Shown in pieces: positions 7,288-16,563 of a stretch of 38,657 nucleotides of DNA. Origin of the DNA: Candidatus Woesearchaeota archaeon. GTDB lineage: Archaea; Nanobdellota; Nanobdellia; Woesearchaeales; UBA10200. The DNA lies in assembly GCA_016180275.1 (NCBI GenBank), contig JACPBN010000041.1:1-38657 (forward strand), written 5' to 3'. Each line of letters opens with the position of its first letter. Positions within the stretch are counted from its first letter, which is position 1. The notes below the pieces were generated by a model that saw only the letters and a list, made by a program, of their open reading frames with translations, had not been told where the DNA came from and searched no databases. The translations under genes were made by a program, and so were the position numbers.

Positions 7288-8256
7288 ATGAAACAAATGA
7301 ATTATAAAAAGAAAGGATGCAAATGTATTGGTGCATTGCAATTAGATGATCCTTTTCCAATGCGCATGCTGAAGATTGAAAAAATTGTGCAGGAAAATTC
7401 AAACGTCAAAAATTTCTTCTTTAACCATAAACTAAATTCAAAGCCAGGGCAGTTTGTGATGATTTGGCTGCCTGATTGCGGAGAGAAGCCAATGTCAATT
7501 GCGCAGGATTTTGGAGAGGGCTTTTCATTGGCAATTGCTGCTATAGGTAAAGTATCAAGTACAATTTGTTGCGCAAAAGTCGGAGATTATGTCGGCATTC
7601 GAGGGCCATTAGGAACCTGCTTTAGCTTAGCAGATACAAACAAAAAAATTGAAAATAAAAATAATAACCAAAAGAACAAAGATGTAAATCTGGTGAAAAG
7701 CATTGCCTTAGTAGGCGGTGGCTATGGCGCAGGCCCTATGGCTTCTTTAGCAGAGCTTGCGATAAAAAAAGGATTAAAGCCGGAAAATATCCATTACATT
7801 GTTGGCGCGAGAACTAAAGATCTGTTATTATTCCACAAAAGATTAGAGGGTACAGGAGTTAACATTCATGTTACAACAGATGACGGAAGCTATGGTATAA
7901 AAGGAAGAGTTACCGGTGCTTTAAACAATATAATAAAAGAAAGTAAAGATAATATCAAAAAAAATGATAAAAATAAAACTAAGGATAAAAACAAGATTGA
8001 TAAAATCTATACTGTAGGCCCTGAATTAATGATGAAAGCAGTGTATGATGTTGCCGTAAGGGAGAATATTGATTGCGAAATAAGCTTAGAGAGATACAGC
8101 AAATGCGGCATTGGTGTTTGTGGAAGCTGTGCAGTAGATCCAACTGGAGAAAGAATGTGCATTGAGGGGCCTATCATTGGCAAAGAAAAGATTGCAAAGA
8201 TAACAGAGTTTGGAAGATATCATAGGGATGCAAGCGGGAATAAAATAAGGTATTAA
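7288..8256 (+). CDS. pyrK: Dihydroorotate dehydrogenase electron-transfer subunit PyrK
   Basis: PyrK takes electrons from PyrD and passes them to NAD+ through FAD and a [2Fe-2S] cluster. The FAD domain (about 20-115) has PGQFVMIWLPDCGEKPMSIA, the nucleotide-binding domain has ALVGGGYGAGPMASLAELA, and the C-terminal cluster loop reads KCGIGVCGSC with a fourth Cys in ERMCIEGP. ATG 7288 is chosen because GAAGGT lies just upstream and conserved sequence begins after it. At 322 residues it exceeds the usual ~260, owing to two Lys/Asn/Asp-rich inserts at about 117-135 and 218-240, both between core strands. It follows pyrD by 40 bases. A PyrK partner means orotate formation is tied to NAD+ and not to a quinone. 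Confidence 0.92.
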   Translation: MKQMNYKKKGCKCIGALQLDDPFPMRMLKIEKIVQENSNVKNFFFNHKLNSKPGQFVMIWLPDCGEKPMSIAQDFGEGFSLAIAAIGKVSSTICCAKVGDYVGIRGPLGTCFSLADTNKKIENKNNNQKNKDVNLVKSIALVGGGYGAGPMASLAELAIKKGLKPENIHYIVGARTKDLLLFHKRLEGTGVNIHVTTDDGSYGIKGRVTGALNNIIKESKDNIKKNDKNKTKDKNKIDKIYTVGPELMMKAVYDVAVRENIDCEISLERYSKCGIGVCGSCAVDPTGERMCIEGPIIGKEKIAKITEFGRYHRDASGNKIRY

Positions 8257-8368
8257 TTTTTATTATTTAGTCAATCAATATAATAAGCTGAATTTCAAAG
8301 AGCTGTTGTTACATATAATTTACGCGTAAATAAACTTGAAACCCAATAAAAACAGAATATTGAATGAT

Positions 8369-9811
8369 ATGAGACTCCTCATTAAAAACGCAACAATATT
8401 TGAGAAAAACAAGCCATTGCAGACAGACATTCTGATAGAGGACGGAGTTATTGCTAAGATTGAGCCTAATATAAATCTAAAAGCTGATAAAAGTAAAGCA
8501 GATAAAAATAAAAATACAAAAGGAAATAATATAATTAAGACAATCGATGCAACTGGCTTAACAGCTCTGCCAGGCATGATTGACCTGCATGTTCATTGCA
8601 GAGAACCAGGAGCAACACATAAAGAGGATTTTTTAACTGCAAGCCATGCTGCTGTTGCAGGCGGCATTACAACATTCTTTGATATGCCCAATAATTCACC
8701 ACCTACATCAACACTTGCAGCGCTTGAAGAAAAGAGAAACTTGGCAAAAAAATCTGTTGTAAATTATGGTTTTAATTTTGGATTAGTAAAAACTAGTGAG
8801 GCTATTGCGACAAATGACCTAAAGTCAGATAAGAAAATACAGCATAAAAAAAGTAAAAAATCTAAAGGAAAGAAAGCAAGTGCAGATGCTAAAACAGATA
8901 AAATCTCAAAAGGAAAGATAACTTATAACCTTGAAGAAGCAAAGGAATCCCAAAAATATAAATGCGTAAAAGCCGTGAAAGTTTATCTTGGCCAGACAAC
9001 TGGCAACCTTATGATTGATGACTTAAAGGTTCTTGAGCATTTATTCCTGACAACAAAGATGGTGATGCTCCATATAGAGGATGATAAACTTGAGGAAGTT
9101 CTTGAGCTGTTCAGCAATTACTGCAAAAAAAACACCTCAAGCAAGACTATGCTTTATATCTGCCATGTTAATTCTAAGAAGATGGTTGAGCTGATCAAAA
9201 AATACAAGAAGCAAAAGCATATTGAAGACAGATTATTCTGCGAAGTTACGCCCCATCATCTTTTCCTGAACAATGAAGATGCAAAGATGCTTGGAAGGTT
9301 GGCATATGTAAAACCATTAATTTTGACAAAAGACGACCAGAAAGCTCTCTGGCGAGCACTGGAAGATGGCACGATTGATGTAATAGCAACAGACCATGCT
9401 CCGCATACACTAGAAGAAAAAAATAACCCAGATATTACGAAAGTTCCTGCAGGAATGCCGGGATTGGAAACTGCCTTGCCATTATTACTCAATGCAGTGC
9501 ACGAAGGACAATTAACGGTTAATGACATTACAAAATTATATTCAACAAATCCTGCAAAAATATTCGGATTAAAGAAGAAAGGAAGATTAAAAGAGGGCTT
9601 TGATGCAGATATTGTGCTTGTGCAGCAGAAACTGAAGAAAAGAATTATAAATGATAACCTGTTAACAAAGTGCAAATGGAATGCATTCAGCAATAAAGAA
9701 TTGTTTGGAGTTCCGGTATATACCCTAGTCAATGGCAATTTAGCCTATGAGTATGATAAATTTACAGATAAGAAGACTTTGCATGATATTCAAGGAAGAG
9801 AAATAGAATAG
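8369..9811 (+). CDS. pyrC: Dihydroorotase
   Basis: PyrC cyclises carbamoyl aspartate to dihydroorotate. It belongs to the amidohydrolase superfamily: GMIDLHVHCREPG carries the HxH metal pair, KVYLGQTTGN supplies the lysine normally carbamylated, later histidines lie in HIED and CHVNS, and DHAPH carries the catalytic aspartate. A C-terminal GRLKEGFDADIVLV strand closes the small beta domain. ATG 8369 is preferred over TTG 8336 because homologues begin at the LLIKNATIF strand. Two Lys-rich inserts (about 39-58 and 150-184) lengthen it to 480 residues against ~430. A TATA-like ACATATAATT at 8311-8320, in the 112-base gap after pyrK, may give a second promoter. Confidence 0.93.
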   Translation: MRLLIKNATIFEKNKPLQTDILIEDGVIAKIEPNINLKADKSKADKNKNTKGNNIIKTIDATGLTALPGMIDLHVHCREPGATHKEDFLTASHAAVAGGITTFFDMPNNSPPTSTLAALEEKRNLAKKSVVNYGFNFGLVKTSEAIATNDLKSDKKIQHKKSKKSKGKKASADAKTDKISKGKITYNLEEAKESQKYKCVKAVKVYLGQTTGNLMIDDLKVLEHLFLTTKMVMLHIEDDKLEEVLELFSNYCKKNTSSKTMLYICHVNSKKMVELIKKYKKQKHIEDRLFCEVTPHHLFLNNEDAKMLGRLAYVKPLILTKDDQKALWRALEDGTIDVIATDHAPHTLEEKNNPDITKVPAGMPGLETALPLLLNAVHEGQLTVNDITKLYSTNPAKIFGLKKKGRLKEGFDADIVLVQQKLKKRIINDNLLTKCKWNAFSNKELFGVPVYTLVNGNLAYEYDKFTDKKTLHDIQGREIE

Positions 9812-9875
9812 ATAAAGAAAAGAAAGATATATTGAACAGATAAAGAACAATGATCCTTAAAGAGGCAGAATAACT

Positions 9876-10805
9876 ATGTTTTTCACAAAAAAAAATCCAT
9901 TAAAATGGCGCGACATAATAAGCATAAATGATCTGTCAAAAGATGACATTATCTATTTGCTTCAGCAGGCAGCAAAACTAGAAAGATACAATCCGAGAAT
10001 CATAACTGATAAAGTTATTGCATCATTATTCTTTGAGCCTAGCACAAGAACAAGATTAAGCTTTGATGCTGCTGTGAAGAGATTAGGCGGACAAGTAATT
10101 GGCTTTGATAATATTGAAACTACAAGCTTGAAGAAAGGCGAATCTTTCAAAGATACAATCAAGATGATTGAGCAGTATGCAGATGTCATTGTAATAAGGC
10201 ATCCTAAGGAAGGCTCTGCACAATTAGCTGCTGACATCTCCCATATTCCAGTAATAAATGCAGGTGATGGCTCTAATCAGCATCCAACCCAGACTTTAGT
10301 TGATTTATACACAATAAAAAAAGAGAAAGGAAAACTAGAAGGATTAACTGTTGGATTTTTGGGAGACTTGAAATTTGGAAGAACTGTGCATTCTCTTGCA
10401 AACGCGCTTGGCTTATTTGGAGTTAACATTGTTTTTATTGCGCCAAAAGGCTTAGAAATGCCTACTGAGTATCTGAAAGAACTTAATGAAAAAAATGTTA
10501 ATTACTCACAAACATCTGATCTATTATCTGTTGCGCAGAGCCTTGATGTTTTGTATGTAACAAGAATACAGGAAGAGAGATTCAAAAATAGAAAAGATTA
10601 CAAGAGAGTAGCCGGCAGCTATACAATAAACAAAGATTTGCTTGCAAATTTCAGGCAAGATGTATTAGTCATGCACCCATTGCCAAGATTAGAGGAAATT
10701 AATCAGGATGTTGATGATACCCAGAATCAGGGTTATTTCAAGCAGGCAGGAAATGCTGTTGCTGTCAGGAAAGCGATATTGGCAACTGTGTTGGGCAGAG
10801 TGTAA
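9876..10805 (+). CDS. pyrB: Aspartate carbamoyltransferase, catalytic subunit
   Basis: PyrB condenses carbamoyl phosphate with aspartate, the committed step of pyrimidine synthesis. The carbamoyl-phosphate loop reads FFEPSTRTRLSFDAAVKRLGG, HPTQTLVDLYT forms the second site, and MHPLPRLEEI is the aspartate-side motif close to the C-terminus. Length (309) is normal and no active-site residue looks lost. In many archaea pyrB is followed by pyrI, the allosteric regulatory chain; here pyrE follows after two bases and no pyrI lies in the window. It would then work as an unregulated catalytic trimer unless pyrI is elsewhere. Confidence 0.94.
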   Translation: MFFTKKNPLKWRDIISINDLSKDDIIYLLQQAAKLERYNPRIITDKVIASLFFEPSTRTRLSFDAAVKRLGGQVIGFDNIETTSLKKGESFKDTIKMIEQYADVIVIRHPKEGSAQLAADISHIPVINAGDGSNQHPTQTLVDLYTIKKEKGKLEGLTVGFLGDLKFGRTVHSLANALGLFGVNIVFIAPKGLEMPTEYLKELNEKNVNYSQTSDLLSVAQSLDVLYVTRIQEERFKNRKDYKRVAGSYTINKDLLANFRQDVLVMHPLPRLEEINQDVDDTQNQGYFKQAGNAVAVRKAILATVLGRV

Positions 10806-10807
10806 TC

Positions 10808-11443
10808 ATGAACGGAAAAAAAGTTGCGGAAATCTTGCTGAAAGTCAAAGCAGTGACATTAAACCCCAGTAAGCCTTATACATATGCTTCTGGAATTAAA
10901 AGTCCAATTTACTGCGATAATAGGCTGTTAATTTCACATCCCGTCGAGAGAAAAATTATTGTTGATGCTTTTCTTGAACTAATTGAGCAGAATAATTTAA
11001 AGTTTGATGTTGTTGCAGGAACTTCAACTGCCGGCATTCCTTGGGCAGCATGGATTTCTTCTAAGCTGGATAAGCCAATGGTATACATCAGAGGAGAAGC
11101 AAAGATACATGGCAAAGGAAATCAGATTGAAGGAAAGATTCTTGCCGGACAGAAAGTAGTTGTTATAGAAGATCTAATCAGCACAGGCGGCAGCTCAAAA
11201 GCAGCAGTTGATTCTGTAATACAACAAGGAAATGAAGTCGTAGCATGTGTTGCGATTTTTACTTATGAAATGGAGAAAGCAAAGAAGGCATTTAGTGACT
11301 GCAAACTATTGACACTAACAAAATTCAGTACCTTGATAGATGTCGCACATAAGTCCAATTACATTGATGAAGAAGAGATGGCTAAAGTATTAGAGTGGAA
11401 CAAAGATCCAGAAAATTGGGCAAAGAAAATGGAGCTGGAATAA
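10808..11443 (+). CDS. pyrE: Orotate phosphoribosyltransferase
   Basis: PyrE joins orotate to PRPP to give orotidine monophosphate. The PRPP-binding signature VVVIEDLISTGGSS is clear, preceded by the AGTSTAGIPWAAWISSKL region and a MVYIRGEAKIHGKGNQIEG flexible loop that carries the catalytic lysine. Length (211) is normal. It begins two bases after the pyrB stop and ends one base before the pyrF ATG, so the three genes are translated from one message. No signs of damage. Confidence 0.95.
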   Translation: MNGKKVAEILLKVKAVTLNPSKPYTYASGIKSPIYCDNRLLISHPVERKIIVDAFLELIEQNNLKFDVVAGTSTAGIPWAAWISSKLDKPMVYIRGEAKIHGKGNQIEGKILAGQKVVVIEDLISTGGSSKAAVDSVIQQGNEVVACVAIFTYEMEKAKKAFSDCKLLTLTKFSTLIDVAHKSNYIDEEEMAKVLEWNKDPENWAKKMELE

Positions 11444-11444
11444 A

Positions 11445-12176
11445 ATGCCTGCAATGCATTCAGAAAGTAAAAACAATAAAGAAAAATTAGTTCTTGCGCT
11501 TGACGTAGAATCATTCAACGAAGCAAAGAAGATAGTTGATGAGCTGCATGATTATGTGGGAGTATTTAAAGTTGGCAAACAGCTTTTTACAAATGTTGGC
11601 CCAAAAATTGTTGAATATATCAATTCTAAGAAAGCAAAAGTTTTTCTTGACTTAAAATATCATGACATCCCAAATACAGCGCAGGGAGCCAGTAAAGCAG
11701 CTGCAGAGCTTGGCGTGTTTATGTTTAATGTGCATTGTGTCGGCGGCAGTGCAATGATGAAAGCAGCGATTGCTGGGGTAAAAAGTGCAGGAAAAACAAA
11801 TAAAGAGGTTAAAGTTCTTGGTGTAACTGTTTTGACAAGCATCAACGAAAATATTTTGCACGATGAAATTCATGTCAACGATATACTTGAAGATTATGTT
11901 GCACATTTAGCATTGCTAGCAAAAAATGCAGGATTGCAGGGAGTGGTCGCTTCACCTAAAGAAATAAAATTGATCAGAGAAGAATGCGGCAAAGATTTCA
12001 TAATCCTGACTCCAGGCGTTCGTCCTGAATGGGCATCTTCCAATGACCAAAAAAGAGTCATGACACCAAAAGAAGCAATTGACGCAGGAGCAGATTATAT
12101 CGTAGTCGGAAGGCCGATTTTGGCAGCAAAGGACAAAAAGGAAGCTGTGAAGAAGATACTGAAAGAGATTGGGTAA
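11445..12176 (+). CDS. pyrF: Orotidine 5'-phosphate decarboxylase
   Basis: PyrF decarboxylates OMP to UMP, the last step of the pathway. The barrel starts at LVLALDVESFNEA; the charged catalytic network is VFLDLKYHDIPNTA (Asp-x-Lys-x-x-Asp), and the phosphate-gripping region reads ILTPGVRPEWA with IVVGRPI near the end. Length is 243 residues. ATG 11445 sits one base after the pyrE stop; a second ATG at 11454 is also possible. It is the final gene of the pyr operon and is convergent with the small zinc-ribbon gene, with 81 AT-rich bases between. Confidence 0.95.
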   Translation: MPAMHSESKNNKEKLVLALDVESFNEAKKIVDELHDYVGVFKVGKQLFTNVGPKIVEYINSKKAKVFLDLKYHDIPNTAQGASKAAAELGVFMFNVHCVGGSAMMKAAIAGVKSAGKTNKEVKVLGVTVLTSINENILHDEIHVNDILEDYVAHLALLAKNAGLQGVVASPKEIKLIREECGKDFIILTPGVRPEWASSNDQKRVMTPKEAIDAGADYIVVGRPILAAKDKKEAVKKILKEIG

Positions 12177-12257
12177 ATTGGATAAATACGTTTAGATTTA
12201 TAATTAAATTATTTAAATTAAAGCATACTGCCATAAAATTACAATGAACAGAAAATA

Positions 12258-12431
12258 CTACTTCATCCTAACCTGTAATGCTACGCTTCTTTCAATATCT
12301 GTGAATAGGTTAGTTCCTGCATAGCCGCAGTCATCGCATTCGCTGATCATCCTTGCTAGCTGTATATTAAATTTTATGTGGTTGGTTACACTATTGCAAT
12401 AAGGGCACTGTTTTACATATTGCTTGTCCAT
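12258..12431 (-). CDS. Small zinc-ribbon protein
   Basis: This 57-residue protein has two CxxC knuckles (CPYC and CDDC) about 24 residues apart, the usual four-cysteine zinc ribbon. The second is followed by GYAGTN, recalling the zinc fingers of ZPR1-type and transcription-associated proteins. ATG 12431 is chosen over the in-frame GTG 12440 because GAGGTG lies directly upstream with good spacing. It stands alone on the minus strand and is divergent from the transporter gene across the 565-base AT-rich gap. Binding of nucleic acid or protein is inferred from fold only; no specific function can be assigned. Confidence 0.65.
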   Translation of the reverse strand: MDKQYVKQCPYCNSVTNHIKFNIQLARMISECDDCGYAGTNLFTDIERSVALQVRMK

Positions 12432-12996
12432 CGCTGACACCTCTTTTTTACTCTTGTTTTTCCTGTTAGCTATCTTTGCTTTGACGGTTTTATATTTGTT
12501 TCTTGAGATATTGTATTTTTTAGTAATAAGTCGATTTTATGATTTTTTCGTCATTTTTTCTCAAATTTGGATTTTTGACATAAAATATGTCATTTTGTTA
12601 AAAGTGAAGGGATTATCCTTATCTAGTATATAATAGAGTATACTAGTATATAAATATTGTGTATGTACAGCTAAGTAGTGACCTTAAAGAGTGGAATAGT
12701 ATACCAGTATACTCTGTAAGAGTAATGAATAAGTTATATATTGCCTATAATGAAGTTTTATTTGATTTATAACAACTATAGCTAGTATATTCGATAGGTT
12801 TAAATATTAATATACCTTTTACTATATTAATATATTAGTATAGTAAATAGTATACAGACGAATAAAAATAGACTTAACTAGATAGATGCATAGAGATAGA
12901 ATATAGCACTAAGAATTCATTAATGATAACAAGATTAAGTAGTAAAGATAATAGTAAACAGTGACAATACAGTGACCCAGTTTGGGGGTAGTAAGA
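12432..12996. promoter_or_regulatory. AT-rich intergenic region with clustered AGTATA sites
   Basis: No gene is supported in this stretch. AGTATA-type half-sites recur from about 12625 to 12855. One pair is a perfect palindrome, AGTATAC (12698-12704) and GTATACT (12707-12713) with two bases between; another compact cluster is at 12637-12650. A further near-palindromic stretch of TACTATA/TATTAGTA type spans about 12819-12841. The region separates two divergent genes and could bind a repressor, carry both promoters, or be an origin-like unwinding region. Only the repeats are seen. Confidence 0.4.
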
Positions 12997-14652
12997 ATGC
13001 GCAGTGACAACAAGAGCAATGCTAATAACATAGTGAATACTAAAATCACTCGAACAAATACTCAAACTACAGATAAGCCTAACAAACAGGCTAACGAACA
13101 GAATAAGGAACAGAATAATCAAAGCCATAAAGCAAATTCTTCAGAGCATGCATTAAATGAATCTGCGATAAAGACCCAGATGCGAAACTCTGTCTTAGAA
13201 GGAAATGCCTTTGCTGTGATGGCAGGCTTTACACAAGCATATCTTTCGCCTTTTGCCATTGCATTAAATGCGCCATTGGAAATAGTTGCATTTGTAACAG
13301 CAATCCCTGAGTTTCTTGGCTCAATTGTGCAGTTAGCGACAATAAGAATTTTGAAAACATTTGAGAACAGAAAGTTTTTGATAATCAGCTTGGCATTCCT
13401 GCAAGCATTTTTATGGCTGCCGATCTTGCTCCTCCCATATTTCAACTTCAGCAAGAGCAACTATATTTTATTGATTGCAATAGCTTCCTTTAGCGGCATA
13501 TGCAGCGCATTGCTAAACCCTTTATGGAACAGCTGGATAGGGGAGATTGTTCCAGAAAATACACGTGGTAGATATTTTTCACAGAGAACAAAGATAATCG
13601 GCACTACTACTTTTGCTGCAACCATAATCGCCGGCTTGATACTGGCACATTTTAAAACAAACATATTTTTTGGTTTTGCGATTTTGTTTGGGACAGCATT
13701 TTTCGCAAGAGCCCTCTCGGCTTTATTATTCACTAAGATAATCGATGCTGATTATAATAGAGAGGAGATCAAGCAATTTCCATTTATTGACTTCATAAAA
13801 AATATCTACAAACGAAACTACAGCAGATTTGTGCTGAAGGTTGCTTTGATAAGATTTGCAACAAACATAGCTACCCCTCTTTATGCGATATACATGCTCC
13901 GTGAACTTAATTTTTCGCATATTGAGTTTATGGCAGTAATTGCTGCACCTATATTGGCAAGCTATATATTTTTACCGTTATGGGGAAAGATCAATGACAA
14001 ATTTGGAAGTAAAAACACGATGTATTTTAGCGGATTAGCACTGCCTGCTGGATGCTTATTCTGGCTATTTTTTTCATCTCCTACTGCATTGTTCATAGTG
14101 GAGTTTGTAAAAGGCGCAATATTTGCAGGATTCAACATTGCAGTATCTAATTTCATTTTTGATTCAACTACAAAACAGAAGAGGATATGCTGCTTGAGTT
14201 ATTATAATTTTATCGTAGGAATTGCATTATTCCTTGGAGCATTAGTCGGGATAGGAATAGCAAATGGTGAATATAAAATATTTGGCTCAACAATTTTGCT
14301 GGCTTTTGTGATTAGTGCGGTTGTCAGAATTATAACTGTGCTTGTTTTACCTTTAAAGATAGACGAGACAAGGCTTGTTGAAGTTAATTTTACCAAGTCA
14401 TTTTTCAGGAGATTTGTCACAATTGAGCCAGGCCATGGATTAGTGTATGAGACAGTCTCAAGCGCTGATAGAAATAAAGATGGCAAAAACAACAGCCATT
14501 TGCATGAGAAAGAGATAACTGAGCTTATGCATTACACCAAGCAAAAGCCACAATACCTGCCAAAGGAGAATTACCTTTACCATAATAAGCACGAACAGGA
14601 ATATTTTGTCAACAAATTCAGGCAACGCATGATAGCAGCTGCTGAAAGATAG
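12997..14652 (+). CDS. Major facilitator superfamily transporter
   Basis: This is a polytopic membrane protein with about twelve hydrophobic segments arranged as two halves, beginning around residue 65. The loop after the fourth segment reads NSWIGEIVPENTRGRYFSQR, which resembles the conserved basic loop of MFS carriers, and the second-half loop is GKINDKFGSKN. The first ~60 residues form a polar Asn/Gln/Lys-rich cytosolic extension. The C-terminal ~90 residues are also polar, with a predicted helical, charged tail. ATG 12997 follows a GGGGGT ribosome site and is preferred over TTG 12982. Substrate cannot be read from the sequence. The next gene, a cation antiporter, follows after 37 bases on the same strand. 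Confidence 0.8.
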   Translation: MRSDNKSNANNIVNTKITRTNTQTTDKPNKQANEQNKEQNNQSHKANSSEHALNESAIKTQMRNSVLEGNAFAVMAGFTQAYLSPFAIALNAPLEIVAFVTAIPEFLGSIVQLATIRILKTFENRKFLIISLAFLQAFLWLPILLLPYFNFSKSNYILLIAIASFSGICSALLNPLWNSWIGEIVPENTRGRYFSQRTKIIGTTTFAATIIAGLILAHFKTNIFFGFAILFGTAFFARALSALLFTKIIDADYNREEIKQFPFIDFIKNIYKRNYSRFVLKVALIRFATNIATPLYAIYMLRELNFSHIEFMAVIAAPILASYIFLPLWGKINDKFGSKNTMYFSGLALPAGCLFWLFFSSPTALFIVEFVKGAIFAGFNIAVSNFIFDSTTKQKRICCLSYYNFIVGIALFLGALVGIGIANGEYKIFGSTILLAFVISAVVRIITVLVLPLKIDETRLVEVNFTKSFFRRFVTIEPGHGLVYETVSSADRNKDGKNNSHLHEKEITELMHYTKQKPQYLPKENYLYHNKHEQEYFVNKFRQRMIAAAER

Positions 14653-14689
14653 AAATAAGAAATACCTAGAAATAAGAGGCCCTAAGAAA

Positions 14690-16501
14690 ATGGAAGCAAT
14701 ATTATATGATATTGGACTTATAATAATAGTTTCAACCTTGATAGGCTTTGTAATAAAGTTTTTCAAGCAGCCGATGATATTTGGGTACATGCTTGCAGGC
14801 TTAATTCTTGGGCCGCATATAATGGGGAAAATTGTGAGCCAGGACACCATATTAGGATTATCTGAACTTGGCATCACATTCCTGCTTTTTATTGTAGGGT
14901 TGGAATTCAACTTAAAGAAGCTAAAGGAAGTTTCCAGTGTTGTATTTTTTGGAGGCAGTATACAGGTAGCTGCAACCACGGCAGCTGGAATCTTAATCAG
15001 CTTATGGTTGGGCTTTAAATTTATTGAGGCAACATACTTCGGATTAATAATTGCATTGAGCAGTACTCTTGTCGTCGTAAAATGGCTTGCAGACAAGAAA
15101 GAGATTGACACTTTGCATGGAAGGATAGCCATAGGAATATTGATCATCCAAGATATAGTAGCAATAATTGCACTGACATTCTTCAGCAACATAAACAACT
15201 TTAGCTTTGCAGGCCTTGGAATTGCCATGTTAAAGGGAATTGTTTTAGTTTTGAGCGCATATATATTAAACAGGCCATTGCAGAAGATATTTGCATTTGC
15301 TTCAAAATTTGGAGAGCTTTTGTTCATCTCCTCACTCTCTCTCTGCTTTATATTTGCATTCATTGCACAGTATTTAGGATTCTCGATATCGATAGGCGCA
15401 TTCATTGCAGGCATAATGATCGCTAACCTGCCATACAGCTTAGAGTTGATAGGAAAAATAAAGTCAATTGCAAATTTTTTCACTGTGTTATTTTTTGCAT
15501 CACTTGGATTGCAGCTTTCAATCCCATCAATCTCAAAGATAGTTGTGCCTGTCATAGTAATGTTAGCTGTAGTCTTGATTATCAAGCCATTGATTACAAT
15601 ATTTGCTGTAAAGATATTTGGATATAAAAGCAAGACTGCATTCTTATCTGGAGTCTCACTTGCGCAGACAAGCGAGTTTTCATTAATAATTGCAGCTTTA
15701 GGAGTTGCACAAGGTCATATTTCGCAGGAGATATTTGCAATGACAATTTTATTGGCTGTTATAACAATAGGCGCATCCTCATATTTGATTAAGTATGGCA
15801 ACCTCATCTATTATAAGATAGGTAAATATATATTCCTAAATGAAAGGATGCATGCTACGAAGCATGAAGAAACTGAAGAACATTCAGGCGAAAAAATCAG
15901 TTCAGACATTATAATATTTGGGTATGAAGGAGTTGACCATGGCTTGTTAGAGCGCTTTAAAGCAATGAAAAAATCCATAACTGTGGTTGACCTTGAGCCA
16001 GATGTTATAAGAAGATTGAAATCAACAAGCATTTGCTGCATTTATGGTGATCCTAGTGAGTTTGAGATAATAAATAAGTTAGCGCTTGAGAATTCTGAGG
16101 TAATTATATCTACAGTACATGATGTAGTAAGCAATCTGCATTTAATAAAAAAGACAAGAGAAGTAAATAAAAAAGCAATAATAATATCTGCTGCAAATAG
16201 AATAAAGGAATCTCTTGAATTATATGAAGCAGGCGCTGATTATGTCGTTCTGCCGCACTTATTGGGAGAGAGTCAGGTAAGTGTTGTGGTTGAAAACTTC
16301 AGCAAGGATATCAATACATTAATTGCGCAGAAATTAAAGCATATAGATGAGCTTAAAAAGAGAGAAGAGCTGCAAAAGCAAGCGCAGGAATTCAGCAAAG
16401 ACAGTTTCATGGACATTGACAGGTTTATTGGAATGATGAGCGCGCCGATTAAAAGGAAGAATGGGACTGCAGAGAAGCAAGTTAATAGCGAGAAGATATA
16501 G
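14690..16501 (+). CDS. Kef-type monovalent cation:proton antiporter (CPA2) with TrkA-N-like domain
   Basis: The N-terminal ~385 residues form a CPA2 antiporter with a dozen hydrophobic segments. Landmarks are GITFLLFIVGLEF, the SSTLVVVKWLADK segment and LIIQDIVAI, whose Asp155 matches the ion-binding acidic residue of the family. A nucleotide-binding TrkA-N-like domain follows at about 405-525. Its first loop reads FGYEGVDHG and not the classical GxGxxG, so NAD(H) binding may be altered. A charged coiled tail ends the protein. The likely role is K+ or Na+ exchange for protons, gated by the cytosolic domain. It is probably co-transcribed with the MFS gene. Confidence 0.88.
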   Translation: MEAILYDIGLIIIVSTLIGFVIKFFKQPMIFGYMLAGLILGPHIMGKIVSQDTILGLSELGITFLLFIVGLEFNLKKLKEVSSVVFFGGSIQVAATTAAGILISLWLGFKFIEATYFGLIIALSSTLVVVKWLADKKEIDTLHGRIAIGILIIQDIVAIIALTFFSNINNFSFAGLGIAMLKGIVLVLSAYILNRPLQKIFAFASKFGELLFISSLSLCFIFAFIAQYLGFSISIGAFIAGIMIANLPYSLELIGKIKSIANFFTVLFFASLGLQLSIPSISKIVVPVIVMLAVVLIIKPLITIFAVKIFGYKSKTAFLSGVSLAQTSEFSLIIAALGVAQGHISQEIFAMTILLAVITIGASSYLIKYGNLIYYKIGKYIFLNERMHATKHEETEEHSGEKISSDIIIFGYEGVDHGLLERFKAMKKSITVVDLEPDVIRRLKSTSICCIYGDPSEFEIINKLALENSEVIISTVHDVVSNLHLIKKTREVNKKAIIISAANRIKESLELYEAGADYVVLPHLLGESQVSVVVENFSKDINTLIAQKLKHIDELKKREELQKQAQEFSKDSFMDIDRFIGMMSAPIKRKNGTAEKQVNSEKI

Positions 16502-16563
16502 AAAGGTTTATCTAACCGAAAAGATTATAAGTTATACTATCCAGATATCCTAACGAGAGCCCT

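Noticed and set aside
12424-12633. Hydrophobic 69-residue frame in the AT-rich gap
   Set aside because: It starts at TTG inside the zinc-ribbon gene, lacks a ribosome site, and its hydrophobicity follows from T-rich DNA.
14458-15633. 391-residue open frame on the minus strand
   Set aside because: It is the antisense of the Kef-type antiporter; its composition mirrors codon bias and it has no family motif.
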